A stretch of 64,000 nt of DNA from Endoryza sp044226045. Its GTDB lineage: Bacteria > Bacteroidota > Bacteroidia > Chitinophagales > Chitinophagaceae. The stretch spans positions 1-64,000 of the forward strand of contig JBGAHR010000009.1 in NCBI GenBank assembly GCA_044226045.1, given 5' to 3'. Positions 25,642 through 34,893 of this stretch are shown piece by piece. The notes below the pieces were generated by a model that had not been told where the DNA came from, searched no databases, and worked only from the letters and a program-made list of their open reading frames with translations. The position numbers and the translations under genes were made by a program. Every line of letters begins with the position of its first letter. The first letter of the stretch is position 1.

Positions 25642-26691
25642 ATGCCCCATTCGAGAATTGCCGGAATTGGCATGTATGTACCGAAAAATGTATTCACTAA
25701 CCAGGACCTGGTGAAATATATGGACACCAGCGATGAATGGATACAGGAAAGAACCGGAATAAAAGAACGCCGTTATGCCGATCGGCTCAACGAAACCACA
25801 ACCACCATGGGTGTGGAAGCTTCGAAAATTGCCATTGAAAGAGCAGGACTCACTAACAACGACATAGATTTTATCGTCTTCGCCACCTTAAGTCCGGACT
25901 ATTATTTTCCAGGTTGCGGCGTGCTGTTGCAAAGGGCGATGAAAATGCGGGAGATCGGCGCACTGGATATTCGCAATCAGTGTTCGGGTTTTATTTATGC
26001 CCTGAGTGTGGCTGATCAGTTCATCCGGACCGGCATGTATAAAAACATCCTGGTGGTGGGTAGCGAAAAACATTCGTTCGGTCTCGACTTCAGTACAAGA
26101 GGCCGCAATGTGAGTGTGATTTTTGGGGATGGCGCAGGCGCGGTTGTTTTACAGGCAACCGACTCGGCCAACAGCAGATTGCTAAGCACGCATCTTCATA
26201 GTGACGGAGAGAGTGCCGAATTACTCGCTATGTACAATCCGGGCACACATGCCAATCACTGGTTGTCTCAACCCGTTGCAGAATTCGACCAGGCCGAAAT
26301 CGGCCAGATGTTTTTCAGTCACCAGATGATCGATAAAGCCCAGGTATTCCCATATATGGATGGTCAGGCTGTTTTCAAAAAGGCCGTGGTGAAGTTTCCG
26401 GAGGTGATTATGGAAGCACTGGTGGCAAACGGGCATCAGCCTTCCGATATCAAAGTGTTGATTCCTCACCAGGCCAACCTCCGCATTGCCCAGTTTGTTC
26501 AGCAAAAACTGGGGTTGAGAGACGACCAGGTCTATAACAACATTCAGAAATATGGCAATACTACGGCAGCCTCCGTACCTATTGCGCTCTGTGAAGCCTG
26601 GGAAGCGGGTAAAATCAAAGAAGGAGACCTCGTTTGCCTGGCGGCCTTTGGCAGCGGCTTTACCTGGGGTAGCGCTTTGTTGAAATGGTAA
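25642..26691 (+). CDS. 3-oxoacyl-ACP synthase III family protein (FabH-like)
   Basis: The 349-residue thiolase-fold enzyme starts MPHSRIAGIGMYVPKNVFTN. The catalytic triad is visible: cysteine in IRNQCSGFIYAL (~114), histidine in LIPHQANLRIAQ (~276) and asparagine in KYGNTTAAS (~306). It condenses an acyl-CoA with malonyl-ACP to start fatty-acid synthesis, or acts in a related ketosynthase III reaction. The length is slightly above the ~320 of housekeeping FabH, and no other fab gene is nearby, so a specialised role is possible. The start excludes repeat-encoded residues upstream. Confidence 0.88.
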   Translation: MPHSRIAGIGMYVPKNVFTNQDLVKYMDTSDEWIQERTGIKERRYADRLNETTTTMGVEASKIAIERAGLTNNDIDFIVFATLSPDYYFPGCGVLLQRAMKMREIGALDIRNQCSGFIYALSVADQFIRTGMYKNILVVGSEKHSFGLDFSTRGRNVSVIFGDGAGAVVLQATDSANSRLLSTHLHSDGESAELLAMYNPGTHANHWLSQPVAEFDQAEIGQMFFSHQMIDKAQVFPYMDGQAVFKKAVVKFPEVIMEALVANGHQPSDIKVLIPHQANLRIAQFVQQKLGLRDDQVYNNIQKYGNTTAASVPIALCEAWEAGKIKEGDLVCLAAFGSGFTWGSALLKW

Positions 26692-26756
26692 TGCAACTAC
26701 TTGCCACAGCCAGCCATCTTCCTTAACATGCCTTTTACCACAAATGAGTTAGCTTT

Positions 26757-27209
26757 ATGAATATGAGAATGATGAAAAAATGGTCCTTGATTTTCGCCCT
26801 GTTTAGTCTGTACGCTTACCATGGGTTTTCGCAGGACAACAACACCTGGAAAATAACACTCAATAAAAAAGTAGTGCTGAAAGGAGATGGCAACAGCCCG
26901 GACACGACCGTGCTTCGCCTGACAAAAGCCGATCTGTCCAATAACAATATTTTCAGGATCACCTACGACCAGAAAAACGAATTGAAAGGATGGCAACGCA
27001 CCATTGCCATTATGGATACCAACCAGGTGGCAGTGGCACAACGGGATAGCGTATCCGAATTTTTGATTTACAACAAGGATGTGATGGGCATTCTCTGGCC
27101 TCGTAAAAAGATTGGTATTTATACCTGGTCGGCGCCGCTTGATAAAGGCGTGGCTGCCGCTATCAGAATCCGGAGAATTCGCCTGTGTACGATCGAACTG
27201 ATGGATTGA
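26757..27209 (+). CDS. Secreted hypothetical protein
   Basis: The ~150-residue protein has a signal peptide (MKKWSLIFALFSLYAYHGFSQ, starting at an internal ATG at 26772; 26757 is the first possible start). The mature part is beta-rich with the repeated motif NNTWKITLNKKVVLKGDG. I do not recognise a characterised family. It lies 65 nt after the FabH-like gene and is followed by a strong hairpin terminator. Confidence 0.7.
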   Translation: MNMRMMKKWSLIFALFSLYAYHGFSQDNNTWKITLNKKVVLKGDGNSPDTTVLRLTKADLSNNNIFRITYDQKNELKGWQRTIAIMDTNQVAVAQRDSVSEFLIYNKDVMGILWPRKKIGIYTWSAPLDKGVAAAIRIRRIRLCTIELMD

Positions 27210-27239
27210 CCAATTACCTGAAAGATATCTCCATAAAAA

Positions 27240-27268
27240 AAAAGGTCCGCCTTCGCGGACCTTTTAAT
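27240..27268. terminator. Bidirectional rho-independent terminator
   Basis: AAAGGTCCGC (27241-27250) pairs perfectly with GCGGACCTTT around a CTTC loop, with A-runs before and T-runs after. It serves the secreted-protein gene on the plus strand and the DUF2752 gene ending at 27287 on the minus strand. Confidence 0.92.
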
Positions 27269-27286
27269 TTTTTTGTCTGGCTACAT

Positions 27287-27643
27287 TTAAGAAACGCGTA
27301 GTTTTTTTCCGGGAATCAATCCCAGCTTTTTGCCAGCCTGGAAAATCCAGGTTAACGTAAGGATCACCAACACAGGGTATACAACAAAAACGCCACGGTT
27401 ATAGTAAATCGCATCATCGTAGTCGAAATGGTGAAAGTGCATCACAGCCCTTGTCATTCCACAGCCGAAGCATTCGACATCGAAAAAAAGTTTCGATGGA
27501 CAAATCGCTTGTCCGTTATCGAAAAAATCAACTGGAAGAATCCAGAGAACTATAGGTGCCAGCACCAGAAAAACCAACCAGGCCCAGGTGAGGAGCCTTG
27601 ATTTCGAAGAGCTTTTTACATCCGCAGTTTCCATTGCACACAT
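27287..27643 (-). CDS. DUF2752 membrane protein
   Basis: The ~118-residue protein has two membrane helices (WAWLVFLVLAPIVLWILPV and VFVVYPVLVILTLTWIFQ) with the family signature ECFGCGMTRAVMHFHHFDYDDA between them. The CxxC-GMTRA motif defines DUF2752 (PF10825). Its function is unknown. A second ATG nine bases in is an alternative start. It follows the Pmp3-like gene by 17 nt and is probably co-transcribed; the two are often neighbours in Bacteroidota. Confidence 0.85.
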   Translation of the reverse strand: MCAMETADVKSSSKSRLLTWAWLVFLVLAPIVLWILPVDFFDNGQAICPSKLFFDVECFGCGMTRAVMHFHHFDYDDAIYYNRGVFVVYPVLVILTLTWIFQAGKKLGLIPGKKLRVS

Positions 27644-27660
27644 ACTGTTGTTACTGATTC

Positions 27661-28119
27661 TTAGTTGTAGTACTTCTTCATCTTAACGAGGGCGTGGATA
27701 ACACCAGGCAACCAGCAGAGGAGAGTCAACAGCAGGTTAACCCACCAGTCGTTACCAGTCCAGTCGTCCATGATACCCATCAGCAACCAGGCCCAGCCAA
27801 GAATCGCGAGGATGATGTAAACACCCTTTGGAATGTCAGCTCCGCTTGACTTGCTCATTTTCTTTTTCAGCATCTTTTGAGCAGCCTTCAGTTCGAGAGA
27901 TTTTTTCAAACCGAGTTTTTTGCCAGTCAGCTCTTTGTACTTTGAGGGAGTCAGCGTCAGGAACTGCTCGATACCCATTTTCATCATTTCTGGGCTCAGC
28001 GTCTTGGTTGACGGGTTAGCTGGAACTGTTGGAAAAGCGTCTACGGAAGCGAATGAGGGAACAGCTACCAGGAGAGCTACTGCCATGAAGAAGTAGGCGG
28101 TCAATTTTCTCTTTTTCAT
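27661..28119 (-). CDS. YqaE/Pmp3-family membrane protein with N-terminal extension
   Basis: The 152-residue protein has a signal peptide and a ~70-residue extension (LSPEMMKMGIEQFLTLTPSKYKELTG, lysine-rich). This precedes the two-helix Pmp3 domain (PKGVYIILAILGWAWLLMG, WWVNLLLTLLCWLPGVIHAL). Canonical YqaE is only ~52 residues; the extended form is common in Bacteroidota. Pmp3 proteins influence membrane potential and stress tolerance in yeast and plants; the bacterial role is not established. Confidence 0.85.
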   Translation of the reverse strand: MKKRKLTAYFFMAVALLVAVPSFASVDAFPTVPANPSTKTLSPEMMKMGIEQFLTLTPSKYKELTGKKLGLKKSLELKAAQKMLKKKMSKSSGADIPKGVYIILAILGWAWLLMGIMDDWTGNDWWVNLLLTLLCWLPGVIHALVKMKKYYN

Positions 28120-28285
28120 TGAATTCTGTTTTAGATGTTTGTGATGATTCGGGAGCTAAAGTAAAAGATTTAACTCATAATTGGGAAAACGATTCTCATT
28201 TTTTTACAAACGGAACTAGCTGGCAAATAATACTTTCAGGCATTATTTACCCTAAAATGCTGAAATTGCCGCCTGAAATACACGA

Positions 28286-29182
28286 ATGCCCAGAAAGATC
28301 ATATATCTCATTAACCCGATCTCCGGTACCAAAGGCAAAAATGCACTGACAAACCTCATTGAAAAACGTACAAATGAGAGAAAAATAGAATTTGAAATCC
28401 TCCCAACAGTGGCCAGCGGCGATTATCGCTTTCTCGAGCAAAAGATCCTGGAAGAAAAAATTACGGATATCGCTATTTGCGGGGGGGACGGTAGCGTTAA
28501 CCAGGTGGTTCAATCCCTGGCGCATCTTCCGGTCAATTTCGGCATTATTCCAATGGGTTCTGGAAATGGCCTGGCTCTTTCAGCGGGTATTCCCCGCCAG
28601 AGCGATAAAGCACTCCGCATTCTGTTCGACGGGGTGCCCCGCTTAGTGGATGCGTTCTCGATCAACAGCGACTTTGCCTGTATGTTGTGCGGCCTGGGTT
28701 TTGATGCCCGGGTAGCTCATGAGTTCGCCCATCAACCCAAGCGCGGACTGGGAACTTATGCTTCTCTTACCACGAAGAATTTTTTCGCAGCCAAAGCCTA
28801 TCCCTTCACACTGGAAGCCAATAAAATCAGGTTTACCACAGAAGCTTTTTTCATCAGCATCGCCAACAGTAACCAGTTCGGCAACAATTTCACCATCGCG
28901 CCCCGCGCAAGCCTGTCGGACGGACTGCTGGATGTAGTGATTGTAAAGAAAATTGCCAAACCCCTGCTGCTTTTTACCGTAATGAAACAGGTGTTAGCGG
29001 GAAAATTGCGTAAGATTGAAAACTCCCTGAGTTCACCGGTGATCTATTTCCAGACTGAATCATTGAAAATTATCAATACCGGAGAAGCACCGATGCATAT
29101 AGATGGTGAACCTCGCGAAACCCCTTCGGAGCTGAAGATATCCATCCTTCCTTCTTTTTTCCGTCTTATTCACGCTTCGTAA
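28286..29182 (+). CDS. Diacylglycerol/sphingosine kinase-family lipid kinase (YegS-like)
   Basis: The 298-residue protein has the DAGK catalytic signatures IYLINPISGTKGKN at the N-terminus and ICGGDGSVNQVV (~residues 65-76), followed by IPMGSGNGLALSAG. The C-terminal beta-sandwich includes SDGLLDVVIVKK and MHIDGEP. It phosphorylates a membrane lipid with ATP. Its end overlaps the convergent patatin gene by 17 nt, and it is divergently arranged from the Pmp3-like gene. Confidence 0.92.
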   Translation: MPRKIIYLINPISGTKGKNALTNLIEKRTNERKIEFEILPTVASGDYRFLEQKILEEKITDIAICGGDGSVNQVVQSLAHLPVNFGIIPMGSGNGLALSAGIPRQSDKALRILFDGVPRLVDAFSINSDFACMLCGLGFDARVAHEFAHQPKRGLGTYASLTTKNFFAAKAYPFTLEANKIRFTTEAFFISIANSNQFGNNFTIAPRASLSDGLLDVVIVKKIAKPLLLFTVMKQVLAGKLRKIENSLSSPVIYFQTESLKIINTGEAPMHIDGEPRETPSELKISILPSFFRLIHAS

Positions 29183-31421
29183 GATTCCCTTTTTCTGCAG
29201 CCAAAGTGAGTTTTTCGATCCACGAAAAAGCGGCCTGGTTGTCGGAAGACTCCAACGCACTCCGAATGTCTACTTTCTCCAATTTGGAAAGATGAAAGTT
29301 TAATGCTGCCCGCGCATCTTCCTTGGCAGGAGCATATTGAAAAGTGAATTTGTAAAAATGGGGGCCCATGATTGCCTGGGTAAGACTGATCACATCATTC
29401 TGATTATACTCCTGCATTTTGTACCAATTGTACTGGAGCAGCAGCATCGGCCGCGTGACCAGTTCGGAGATGCCGCCCGCTTCGAATGGATTCTCCCATC
29501 CACCGGTTTTCCGGTCCCGTATCTGGATCAATACCACACCGGCCGTATTCTCTTTTATCCAATCACGAAAAGTCTGAATGAACCGAACGGCGGTTTCCTG
29601 TCCGAAATTGTCTCTTAACCCGGCATCCATAACATCCACCACGGGTTTTGTAGGAAGCCACACATTCGGAAGAACATAGGGGAAGGTGGCATTCATGCGC
29701 ATGGCTGTGAGGAGTCGAAGATTCATGGGGTTCTGTCTTGCAAAGAAGGTTTGATAGTCGACTGCATCCGGATCCACCGATCTGGCAGTCTGTGTATCGA
29801 TGAAAGGCCTCATCAAAAATCGGAGTGGCTGAGTGCTTATCATCAGTTTTCGACCATCCTGGCTGATGACAGAATTGAAGATCATCAGTGGTATTCTTGC
29901 TTTTTTCTCGTCCTCATATAATTCTGCGAATCTTTTATTCAGCAGTCCCCGCGTATTATCGTTTAGCTTTTGTTCGAATGCATAGCCGCGATCCTTGATG
30001 TATTGATAATTCCCCACGGCGAATTTCTGGGCGGGGGCGGCCAGGTCCCGCGCTACAAAAGAAGAGAACAGGGGATTGAGCAGGTCGCCCGCAATGTCAT
30101 CCAGATACTTCGGATCGCGAGGGTTCATGGGCAGCCCCTTTGTCCTTTGCTGATCGAGTGCCCGGAAATAAGTAGCCCCCAACATACCGCCCGATGCACC
30201 AGTGATCAGTATGGTTCGGTGCATGAGGGAGCCCCGTGTCAAACTATCGAGTCGTTGCAAAACATTCAGGGTAAAAGTGGCGCTGCGATTTCCACCCCCA
30301 CTGGTGTTTACGATAAACATCAGGGGTTTCTCTTCCTTTTGCTTTTTCTTCCAGGCATCGAGGATGGCGATCATGTTTTTGCGATCGGCTGATTGCAGCG
30401 AATCATTACACAGGTCCAGCAGTGCCTGCTGATTGTACAGTGGTCGTTCGTTCTTGTTGGTGTAATTCAATCCATACGCCTTGTTGCTTGAATCGATCAC
30501 ATTGTATTTATACAATAAGTTGAATATGAAAAACAGGGCAACCAGGAAGGGTATGCTCCAGCTCTGCAGGAAATAACTAAAGGCGCCGGAAACGGCAATC
30601 AGGATGGCAAAGAAAATGGTTATCCCCGCTGCGGCGGGAAGTTGAAAAAACCGGTTATCGAGCAGGAAACCGACGATGATCAGAAAAACAAAGGCAATAA
30701 AAATAGACACCACTGCCGCAAAGTGATGACGGCTGAAAATGGTTTCGATGAATTCCTTGCTGTAGTGCGATACGTCCCTGACTTTTTTCAAATTGAATGG
30801 AGACTGAAGGAACCACTCTACTCTGATCAACCTGCTTTCGTTCAGCTTCGTCTCTCCTTTCCTGAACTGCGACTTGAAAAGCTGGGGGTTGCTGATCACC
30901 GGTGTCAGCCGCCGGATGATTCGCTTGTCGTACCGGAAAAAATAAACGAATGAAATAACAACGAGCAATGCCAGGCCTGCCAGGAACCCGAGTACCTGGA
31001 GCGCGATATGGCCTACAGAAGCAAGTTCCTTGGTATGATTGAAACGGATCGCCTGAAAAAAGTAAAACAGCAGAAACGCTATCGGGAAAATGCAGTTATT
31101 GATGCAATACTTCAAAAAAGGGTTGGAAGTAGTAGCCAGAAACCTGAAATGCCGGCTAAACAAAATAAACGTGGTGATGTTCCAGCTCATGATAAATACG
31201 CCAATTGCAATTCCGACGATGGCTGCTGCCGGCGCGCTTACTTTACCCAGGTATTCGGGAGCCAGGTATAGTGAATCGGCTCCGTAAGCTTTCATGAAAC
31301 TGCCATTGATGGTGCTGAAAAGGATATACCAGAATATGAGCAATACCTGGAACTTCTTCAGGTGCAGCAGAACCAGCTGTACGGGAAATGAATAGTATAG
31401 TCCTTTCAGGAATGATTTCAT
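29166..31421 (-). CDS. Membrane-anchored patatin-like phospholipase
   Basis: The 751-residue protein has an N-terminal half with ~6 membrane helices (to ~residue 320) and a C-terminal patatin-type hydrolase domain. SGGGNRSATF forms the oxyanion loop (~377), GASGGMLGA carries the nucleophile serine (~410), and MDAGLRDNFG the catalytic aspartate (~600; DAG rather than the usual DGG). It is predicted to hydrolyse acyl esters of membrane lipids from the cytoplasmic side. The membrane part is not found in ordinary patatins. It converges on the lipid-kinase gene, which also acts on membrane lipids, but no functional link is shown. Confidence 0.8.
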   Translation of the reverse strand: MKSFLKGLYYSFPVQLVLLHLKKFQVLLIFWYILFSTINGSFMKAYGADSLYLAPEYLGKVSAPAAAIVGIAIGVFIMSWNITTFILFSRHFRFLATTSNPFLKYCINNCIFPIAFLLFYFFQAIRFNHTKELASVGHIALQVLGFLAGLALLVVISFVYFFRYDKRIIRRLTPVISNPQLFKSQFRKGETKLNESRLIRVEWFLQSPFNLKKVRDVSHYSKEFIETIFSRHHFAAVVSIFIAFVFLIIVGFLLDNRFFQLPAAAGITIFFAILIAVSGAFSYFLQSWSIPFLVALFFIFNLLYKYNVIDSSNKAYGLNYTNKNERPLYNQQALLDLCNDSLQSADRKNMIAILDAWKKKQKEEKPLMFIVNTSGGGNRSATFTLNVLQRLDSLTRGSLMHRTILITGASGGMLGATYFRALDQQRTKGLPMNPRDPKYLDDIAGDLLNPLFSSFVARDLAAPAQKFAVGNYQYIKDRGYAFEQKLNDNTRGLLNKRFAELYEDEKKARIPLMIFNSVISQDGRKLMISTQPLRFLMRPFIDTQTARSVDPDAVDYQTFFARQNPMNLRLLTAMRMNATFPYVLPNVWLPTKPVVDVMDAGLRDNFGQETAVRFIQTFRDWIKENTAGVVLIQIRDRKTGGWENPFEAGGISELVTRPMLLLQYNWYKMQEYNQNDVISLTQAIMGPHFYKFTFQYAPAKEDARAALNFHLSKLEKVDIRSALESSDNQAAFSWIEKLTLAAEKGNLTKRE

Positions 31422-31483
31422 ATTCAGTGAATGAATCGCAGTAACAACAAGGTAATATTAAAACGAAAACCGGGCAAGCCGAA

Positions 31484-32527
31484 TTATGATGCCGGCTGTC
31501 TTTCTGCCTGTAACAGGAAACGAACCCATAATAATGAAACCAGTAATAACATGGCAGTAAACTGGTGAAGCGCACCGAGCCACAGTAAATGATCCCGGAA
31601 GGGAGAATATAAAACCGTAAAAATTCCTAATGTGAGTTGAAGCATCACCACAACCAGTGGAAAATGACGAGCCATGCTAAACCAGCGACCGCTGTTTACC
31701 GATCTGGCCTTCCACCACCAGGCAATTACCAGAATCGTCAGGAGGTAAGCCAGGGTTCGGTGAATGAACTGAACGTTGAGAGGATCATTGATGAGACTGC
31801 CGGTAGTGGAAGAAGGAATCCATTCTCCATTCATGGTTGGCCAGGTGGGGGCGTATACGCCCGCTTTCAATCCTGCCATAAAAGCGCCGTACAATAATTG
31901 CAAGCCCAATAGCGCAATGATCCAGGTTGAGAAACTTTTCAGTCGTGGCTGACTAACCTGTTCTTTTGCCGGAACCAGCAGTTGCAACGCAAACCACACT
32001 GCATACGATATCAACAGGAGTGCGCCCATGAAATGACCCGCCAGGCGAATGTGGCTGACGCGGACGTCGTTCTCATTCAACCCGCTTTTGACCATGATCC
32101 ATCCTATGGCTCCCTGTAATGCCCCGCCTGCAAATAAAATGAGGAAGGGAAGAATCATGTTTTTGCGAAATCTTTTTTGAACCAGGAAGATGACAAAAGG
32201 AATCACAAAGGCCACTGCAATCAATCGGGCCCAGAGTCTATGAAACCATTCCCAGAAAAAAATTGCTTTGAAATCCGAAAGGGTAAAATCAAAATTGAGT
32301 TGTTTGTATTGCCCGATCTGTTTGTACTTATCAAATGCAATTTGCCAATCGTGTTCATTCAGTGGTGGAAGAAAACCCATGATCGGATCCCATTCGGTAA
32401 TAGAAAGACCGGAGCCGGTAAGCCGGGTGATACCTCCCAGCACAACCTGTATCATCAGCATGGCAATACCCACTAAAAGCCAGATGGCGATGGGTTTTAC
32501 CGATTTTTGACCGTTGGTTTCTTTCAT
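31484..32527 (-). CDS. ctaA: Heme A synthase, COX15/CtaA family
   Basis: The 347-residue integral membrane protein has eight helices. Heme-ligand histidines sit in FFWEWFHRLWARL (~75), VSHIRLAGHFMGA (~150), QFIHRTLAYLL (~250) and LGALHQFTAM (~318). TGSGLSITEWDPIMGFLPP after helix 1 is a family signature. It oxidises heme O to heme A for aa3-type cytochrome oxidases, so the organism respires oxygen. The start at 32527 (MKETNG) was preferred over one three codons upstream. No oxidase genes are in the window. Confidence 0.93.
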   Translation of the reverse strand: MKETNGQKSVKPIAIWLLVGIAMLMIQVVLGGITRLTGSGLSITEWDPIMGFLPPLNEHDWQIAFDKYKQIGQYKQLNFDFTLSDFKAIFFWEWFHRLWARLIAVAFVIPFVIFLVQKRFRKNMILPFLILFAGGALQGAIGWIMVKSGLNENDVRVSHIRLAGHFMGALLLISYAVWFALQLLVPAKEQVSQPRLKSFSTWIIALLGLQLLYGAFMAGLKAGVYAPTWPTMNGEWIPSSTTGSLINDPLNVQFIHRTLAYLLTILVIAWWWKARSVNSGRWFSMARHFPLVVVMLQLTLGIFTVLYSPFRDHLLWLGALHQFTAMLLLVSLLWVRFLLQAERQPAS

Positions 32528-32674
32528 CGCGCGCAAAGGTAAGAATATTCAGTTCCTTAAATGCCAATGGAATATATACACAATAGGAAGAAAAAAGTTC
32601 ATTTCACTCCTGAACGTCTTCTTTTTTCGTAGCTTTTCACAACGCTCTTTTTTTACTCACCTAAATCAACCATT

Positions 32675-33358
32675 ATGGCAACGTCATCTTCTACCGGTCG
32701 CCGGGGTTTCCTCGGCATGCTTGCAACCGGTGCAGCAGGCCTAGGGCTCTCCAATCTGATTCCCCTGAAAGCGCTCGCAGAAAAAAATGCCGTAAACGGA
32801 GCCGGCGGACCAGATGCCTGGTTCAGCCAGATCAAAGGAAAACACAAAGTAGTCTACGATTCCCCTCACCCCAATGGTATGTTTCCTTTTGCCTGGGCAA
32901 GAGTATTTCTCCTGACAAATGCCGCCACCGGAACATCCGAAAAGGAATGCAATGTAGTGGTGGTACTCCGTCACGACTCTATCGGATTTGCGTTTGAAGA
33001 TCAGCTTTGGGAAAAATATAAATTCGGTGAACTGTTCAAAGTGAAAGATGCGCAGGGAAACACTGTCAATAAAAACCCCTTCTGGAAACCCGCTCCGGGT
33101 ACTTATTCCGCACCCGGCATTGGTCCGATACAGATTGGCATCAATGAACTGCAGGAAAGCGGTGTGATGTTCTGCGTATGTGAAGCAGCCACCACTGTTT
33201 ATACAGCAGCCGTTGCACAAAAGATGAATGCAGATGCCGCCGAGATCAAGAAAGAATGGATGGCCGGATTGCTACCCGGCATACAACCTGTTCCCTCAGG
33301 CGTATGGGCCCTGGGCCGTGCGCAGGAGAAAGGATGCGGGTATATTTTTGCGGGATAG
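32675..33358 (+). CDS. Tat-exported DsrE-like protein
   Basis: The 227-residue protein has a twin-arginine leader (GRRGFLGMLATGAAGLGLS). The mature domain alternates strands and helices as in DsrE/DsrF/TusD-type sulfur carriers: ARVFLLTNAATGT, CNVVVVLRHDSIGFAF, LQESGVMFCVCEAATT and GVWALGRAQEKGCGYIFAG. FCVC in the position of the conserved DsrE cysteine region is suggestive. It is convergent with the sulfur operon, whose last gene is another DsrE protein, which supports a sulfur role. Family assignment is from fold pattern and context. Confidence 0.7.
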   Translation: MATSSSTGRRGFLGMLATGAAGLGLSNLIPLKALAEKNAVNGAGGPDAWFSQIKGKHKVVYDSPHPNGMFPFAWARVFLLTNAATGTSEKECNVVVVLRHDSIGFAFEDQLWEKYKFGELFKVKDAQGNTVNKNPFWKPAPGTYSAPGIGPIQIGINELQESGVMFCVCEAATTVYTAAVAQKMNADAAEIKKEWMAGLLPGIQPVPSGVWALGRAQEKGCGYIFAG

Positions 33359-33361
33359 TTA

Positions 33362-33455
33362 ATGTTTTGCGTTTATCGTTTCGCGTTTTACGTTGATCGT
33401 TATCAAACCGCAAACCTATCTGAAACGTGAAACGTGAAACGATAAACGCTAAACG
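33362..33455. repeat. Inverted-arm intergenic element 1
   Basis: GCGTTTATCGTTTCGCGTT (33369-33387) faces AACGTGAAACGATAAACGC (33431-33449), giving a long imperfect hairpin. The arms are related to GTTTATCGTTTCACGTT / AACGTGAAACGATAAAC found at three other sites here. It separates the two convergent DsrE genes and may end transcription from both sides. Confidence 0.8.
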
Positions 33456-33457
33456 CA

Positions 33458-33871
33458 TTATTCTCCCGACCAAATATAACTCCAGCCCTGCTGTTGCTTG
33501 GCGGAGAGTTCGAGGATGGCCATTGGCACTACTTCTGCCAACGGGATCAATTGTGATTTGTCTACTCCCAACCTTTTCATGGAGTTGGCGCACACTTTGA
33601 AAGATACTTTTCCTTTTTTGGCCAGCTCTTTCATCTGCTCTTCAAAAACAGTTTGTGATTTCACAACCATATTGACAGCATAGCCATGACAAACAACTTC
33701 GAGTTCAGCATCAGGCGCTTCCTTCAATACATTATTAAACTGCCTCAGCAGGCGGCTTTGGTTGGCCGTGTCTTTACTGGTCAGATCAAATACAATTTTG
33801 TGATGAACCTGTGCTTTGCCGGCAAGCAGCAACAAACTAAACAGGAGGGTGAAGCTGATTCTTTTTTTCAT
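33458..33871 (-). CDS. Exported DsrE-family protein
   Basis: The 137-residue protein starts at 33871 with a signal peptide (KKRISFTLLFSLLLLAGKAQ); longer frames add a non-signal stretch. The mature part shows the DsrE pattern: HHKIVFDLTSKDTANQSRLL, APDAELEVVCHGYAVNMVV and GKVSFKVCANSMKRLGVDKSQL. The cysteine in FKVCANSM lies where DsrE-like carriers hold sulfur. It is the last gene of the sulfur operon, 28 nt after the TsdA-like cytochrome gene, and points to periplasmic sulfane-sulfur handling. Confidence 0.88.
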   Translation of the reverse strand: MKKRISFTLLFSLLLLAGKAQVHHKIVFDLTSKDTANQSRLLRQFNNVLKEAPDAELEVVCHGYAVNMVVKSQTVFEEQMKELAKKGKVSFKVCANSMKRLGVDKSQLIPLAEVVPMAILELSAKQQQGWSYIWSGE

Positions 33872-33899
33872 GTGAGAATGATTGGGGATCGAATGTAGG

Positions 33900-34892
33900 T
33901 TAATGCGCGGGTTGTTTAGCGTTCTGCGCCTTTCTTTTATCCACGATGGGCTGAAAAGGTCCATACTTATGCTGTGTCTCCGAAAATCCATCAGCATAAG
34001 GCCCGTATGGATAATCAAACGGTTTACGCGAAACATCCGGCCAGTCTGTCGCAAACACTTTCACGGGTCTTGCCTGGCTGTTCACGAAGGCCGCGATGTC
34101 CCAGGCTTCTTCATTGGAAAGCGCAGGATGTTCGTAGGTAGCTCCGTTGGGCATATTGTTTTTGATATAACCGGCAAAACGGGAGAGGCGGTACAGGCCT
34201 GCACCGGAAGTGTAGCTGTTCGGGCCCCATAAAGGAGGAAACAGGTATCCGGTGTTATCGGGATTGAGCTGTCCCTGTCCATCGGCACCATGGCATTGAC
34301 GGCAGCGGGCAATGTAGAGTGAATGCCCTTTTAAAGTATCAGCCGGCCGATCGAGATAGGCAATATCTTCGATTCCCGATTCGGCGGGTTTCACTTTGCG
34401 CGGAACATTGGAGCCCACCCAGAGCAGGTACGCTTCAATCGCTTTCATCTCTTTTGAATTACTGTCGAGTGCCTGCGGCGAGTTGAGACTCCTTTGAAAG
34501 CAATCATTCACCCGTTTGTGTATGGATTCGATGGTACCTGAGCGATCTCTGAACTTGGGATAAAGCGAAGCAACTGCCCCATAATTATTCCCCCATGGCT
34601 TTGTTCCCGCATCCAGGTGACAGTTCTGGCAATTCATTCCATTGGTCGTTTTCATCACCGTGCCGTTAGGCCCGAGGTAGTAGGATGTATTTCGGATTAA
34701 TTCACGTCCGTACAATATCTGGTCCGCGTCCGGACGTTCGTGCACAAACTCCGTATCGGGGGGAAACCAGTAAAACGTTTCGGCCACCTTCTTCTCCGGA
34801 TGGCCTGGAATGGTTCTGGATATGAGCAGACTGACCAACGCCAGCAGGGCTGTCAGTATCACAACAACACTTGCATATATTTTACTACGCAT
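33900..34892 (-). CDS. Diheme c-type cytochrome, thiosulfate dehydrogenase TsdA-like
   Basis: The 330-residue protein has one N-terminal membrane helix (YASVVVILTALLALVSLLIS). Two heme motifs are present: CQNCHLDAGTKPWGNN (~100) and CRQCHGADGQGQ (~205). Between them, FRDRSGTIESIHKRVNDCFQRSLN closely matches the TsdA signature in which the cysteine of NDCF ligates the active-site heme. TsdA oxidises thiosulfate to tetrathionate or the reverse. The gene begins 1 nt after the YeeE stop, within the sulfur operon. Direction of the reaction cannot be told. Confidence 0.85.
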   Translation of the reverse strand: MRSKIYASVVVILTALLALVSLLISRTIPGHPEKKVAETFYWFPPDTEFVHERPDADQILYGRELIRNTSYYLGPNGTVMKTTNGMNCQNCHLDAGTKPWGNNYGAVASLYPKFRDRSGTIESIHKRVNDCFQRSLNSPQALDSNSKEMKAIEAYLLWVGSNVPRKVKPAESGIEDIAYLDRPADTLKGHSLYIARCRQCHGADGQGQLNPDNTGYLFPPLWGPNSYTSGAGLYRLSRFAGYIKNNMPNGATYEHPALSNEEAWDIAAFVNSQARPVKVFATDWPDVSRKPFDYPYGPYADGFSETQHKYGPFQPIVDKRKAQNAKQPAH

Positions 34893-34893
34893 A

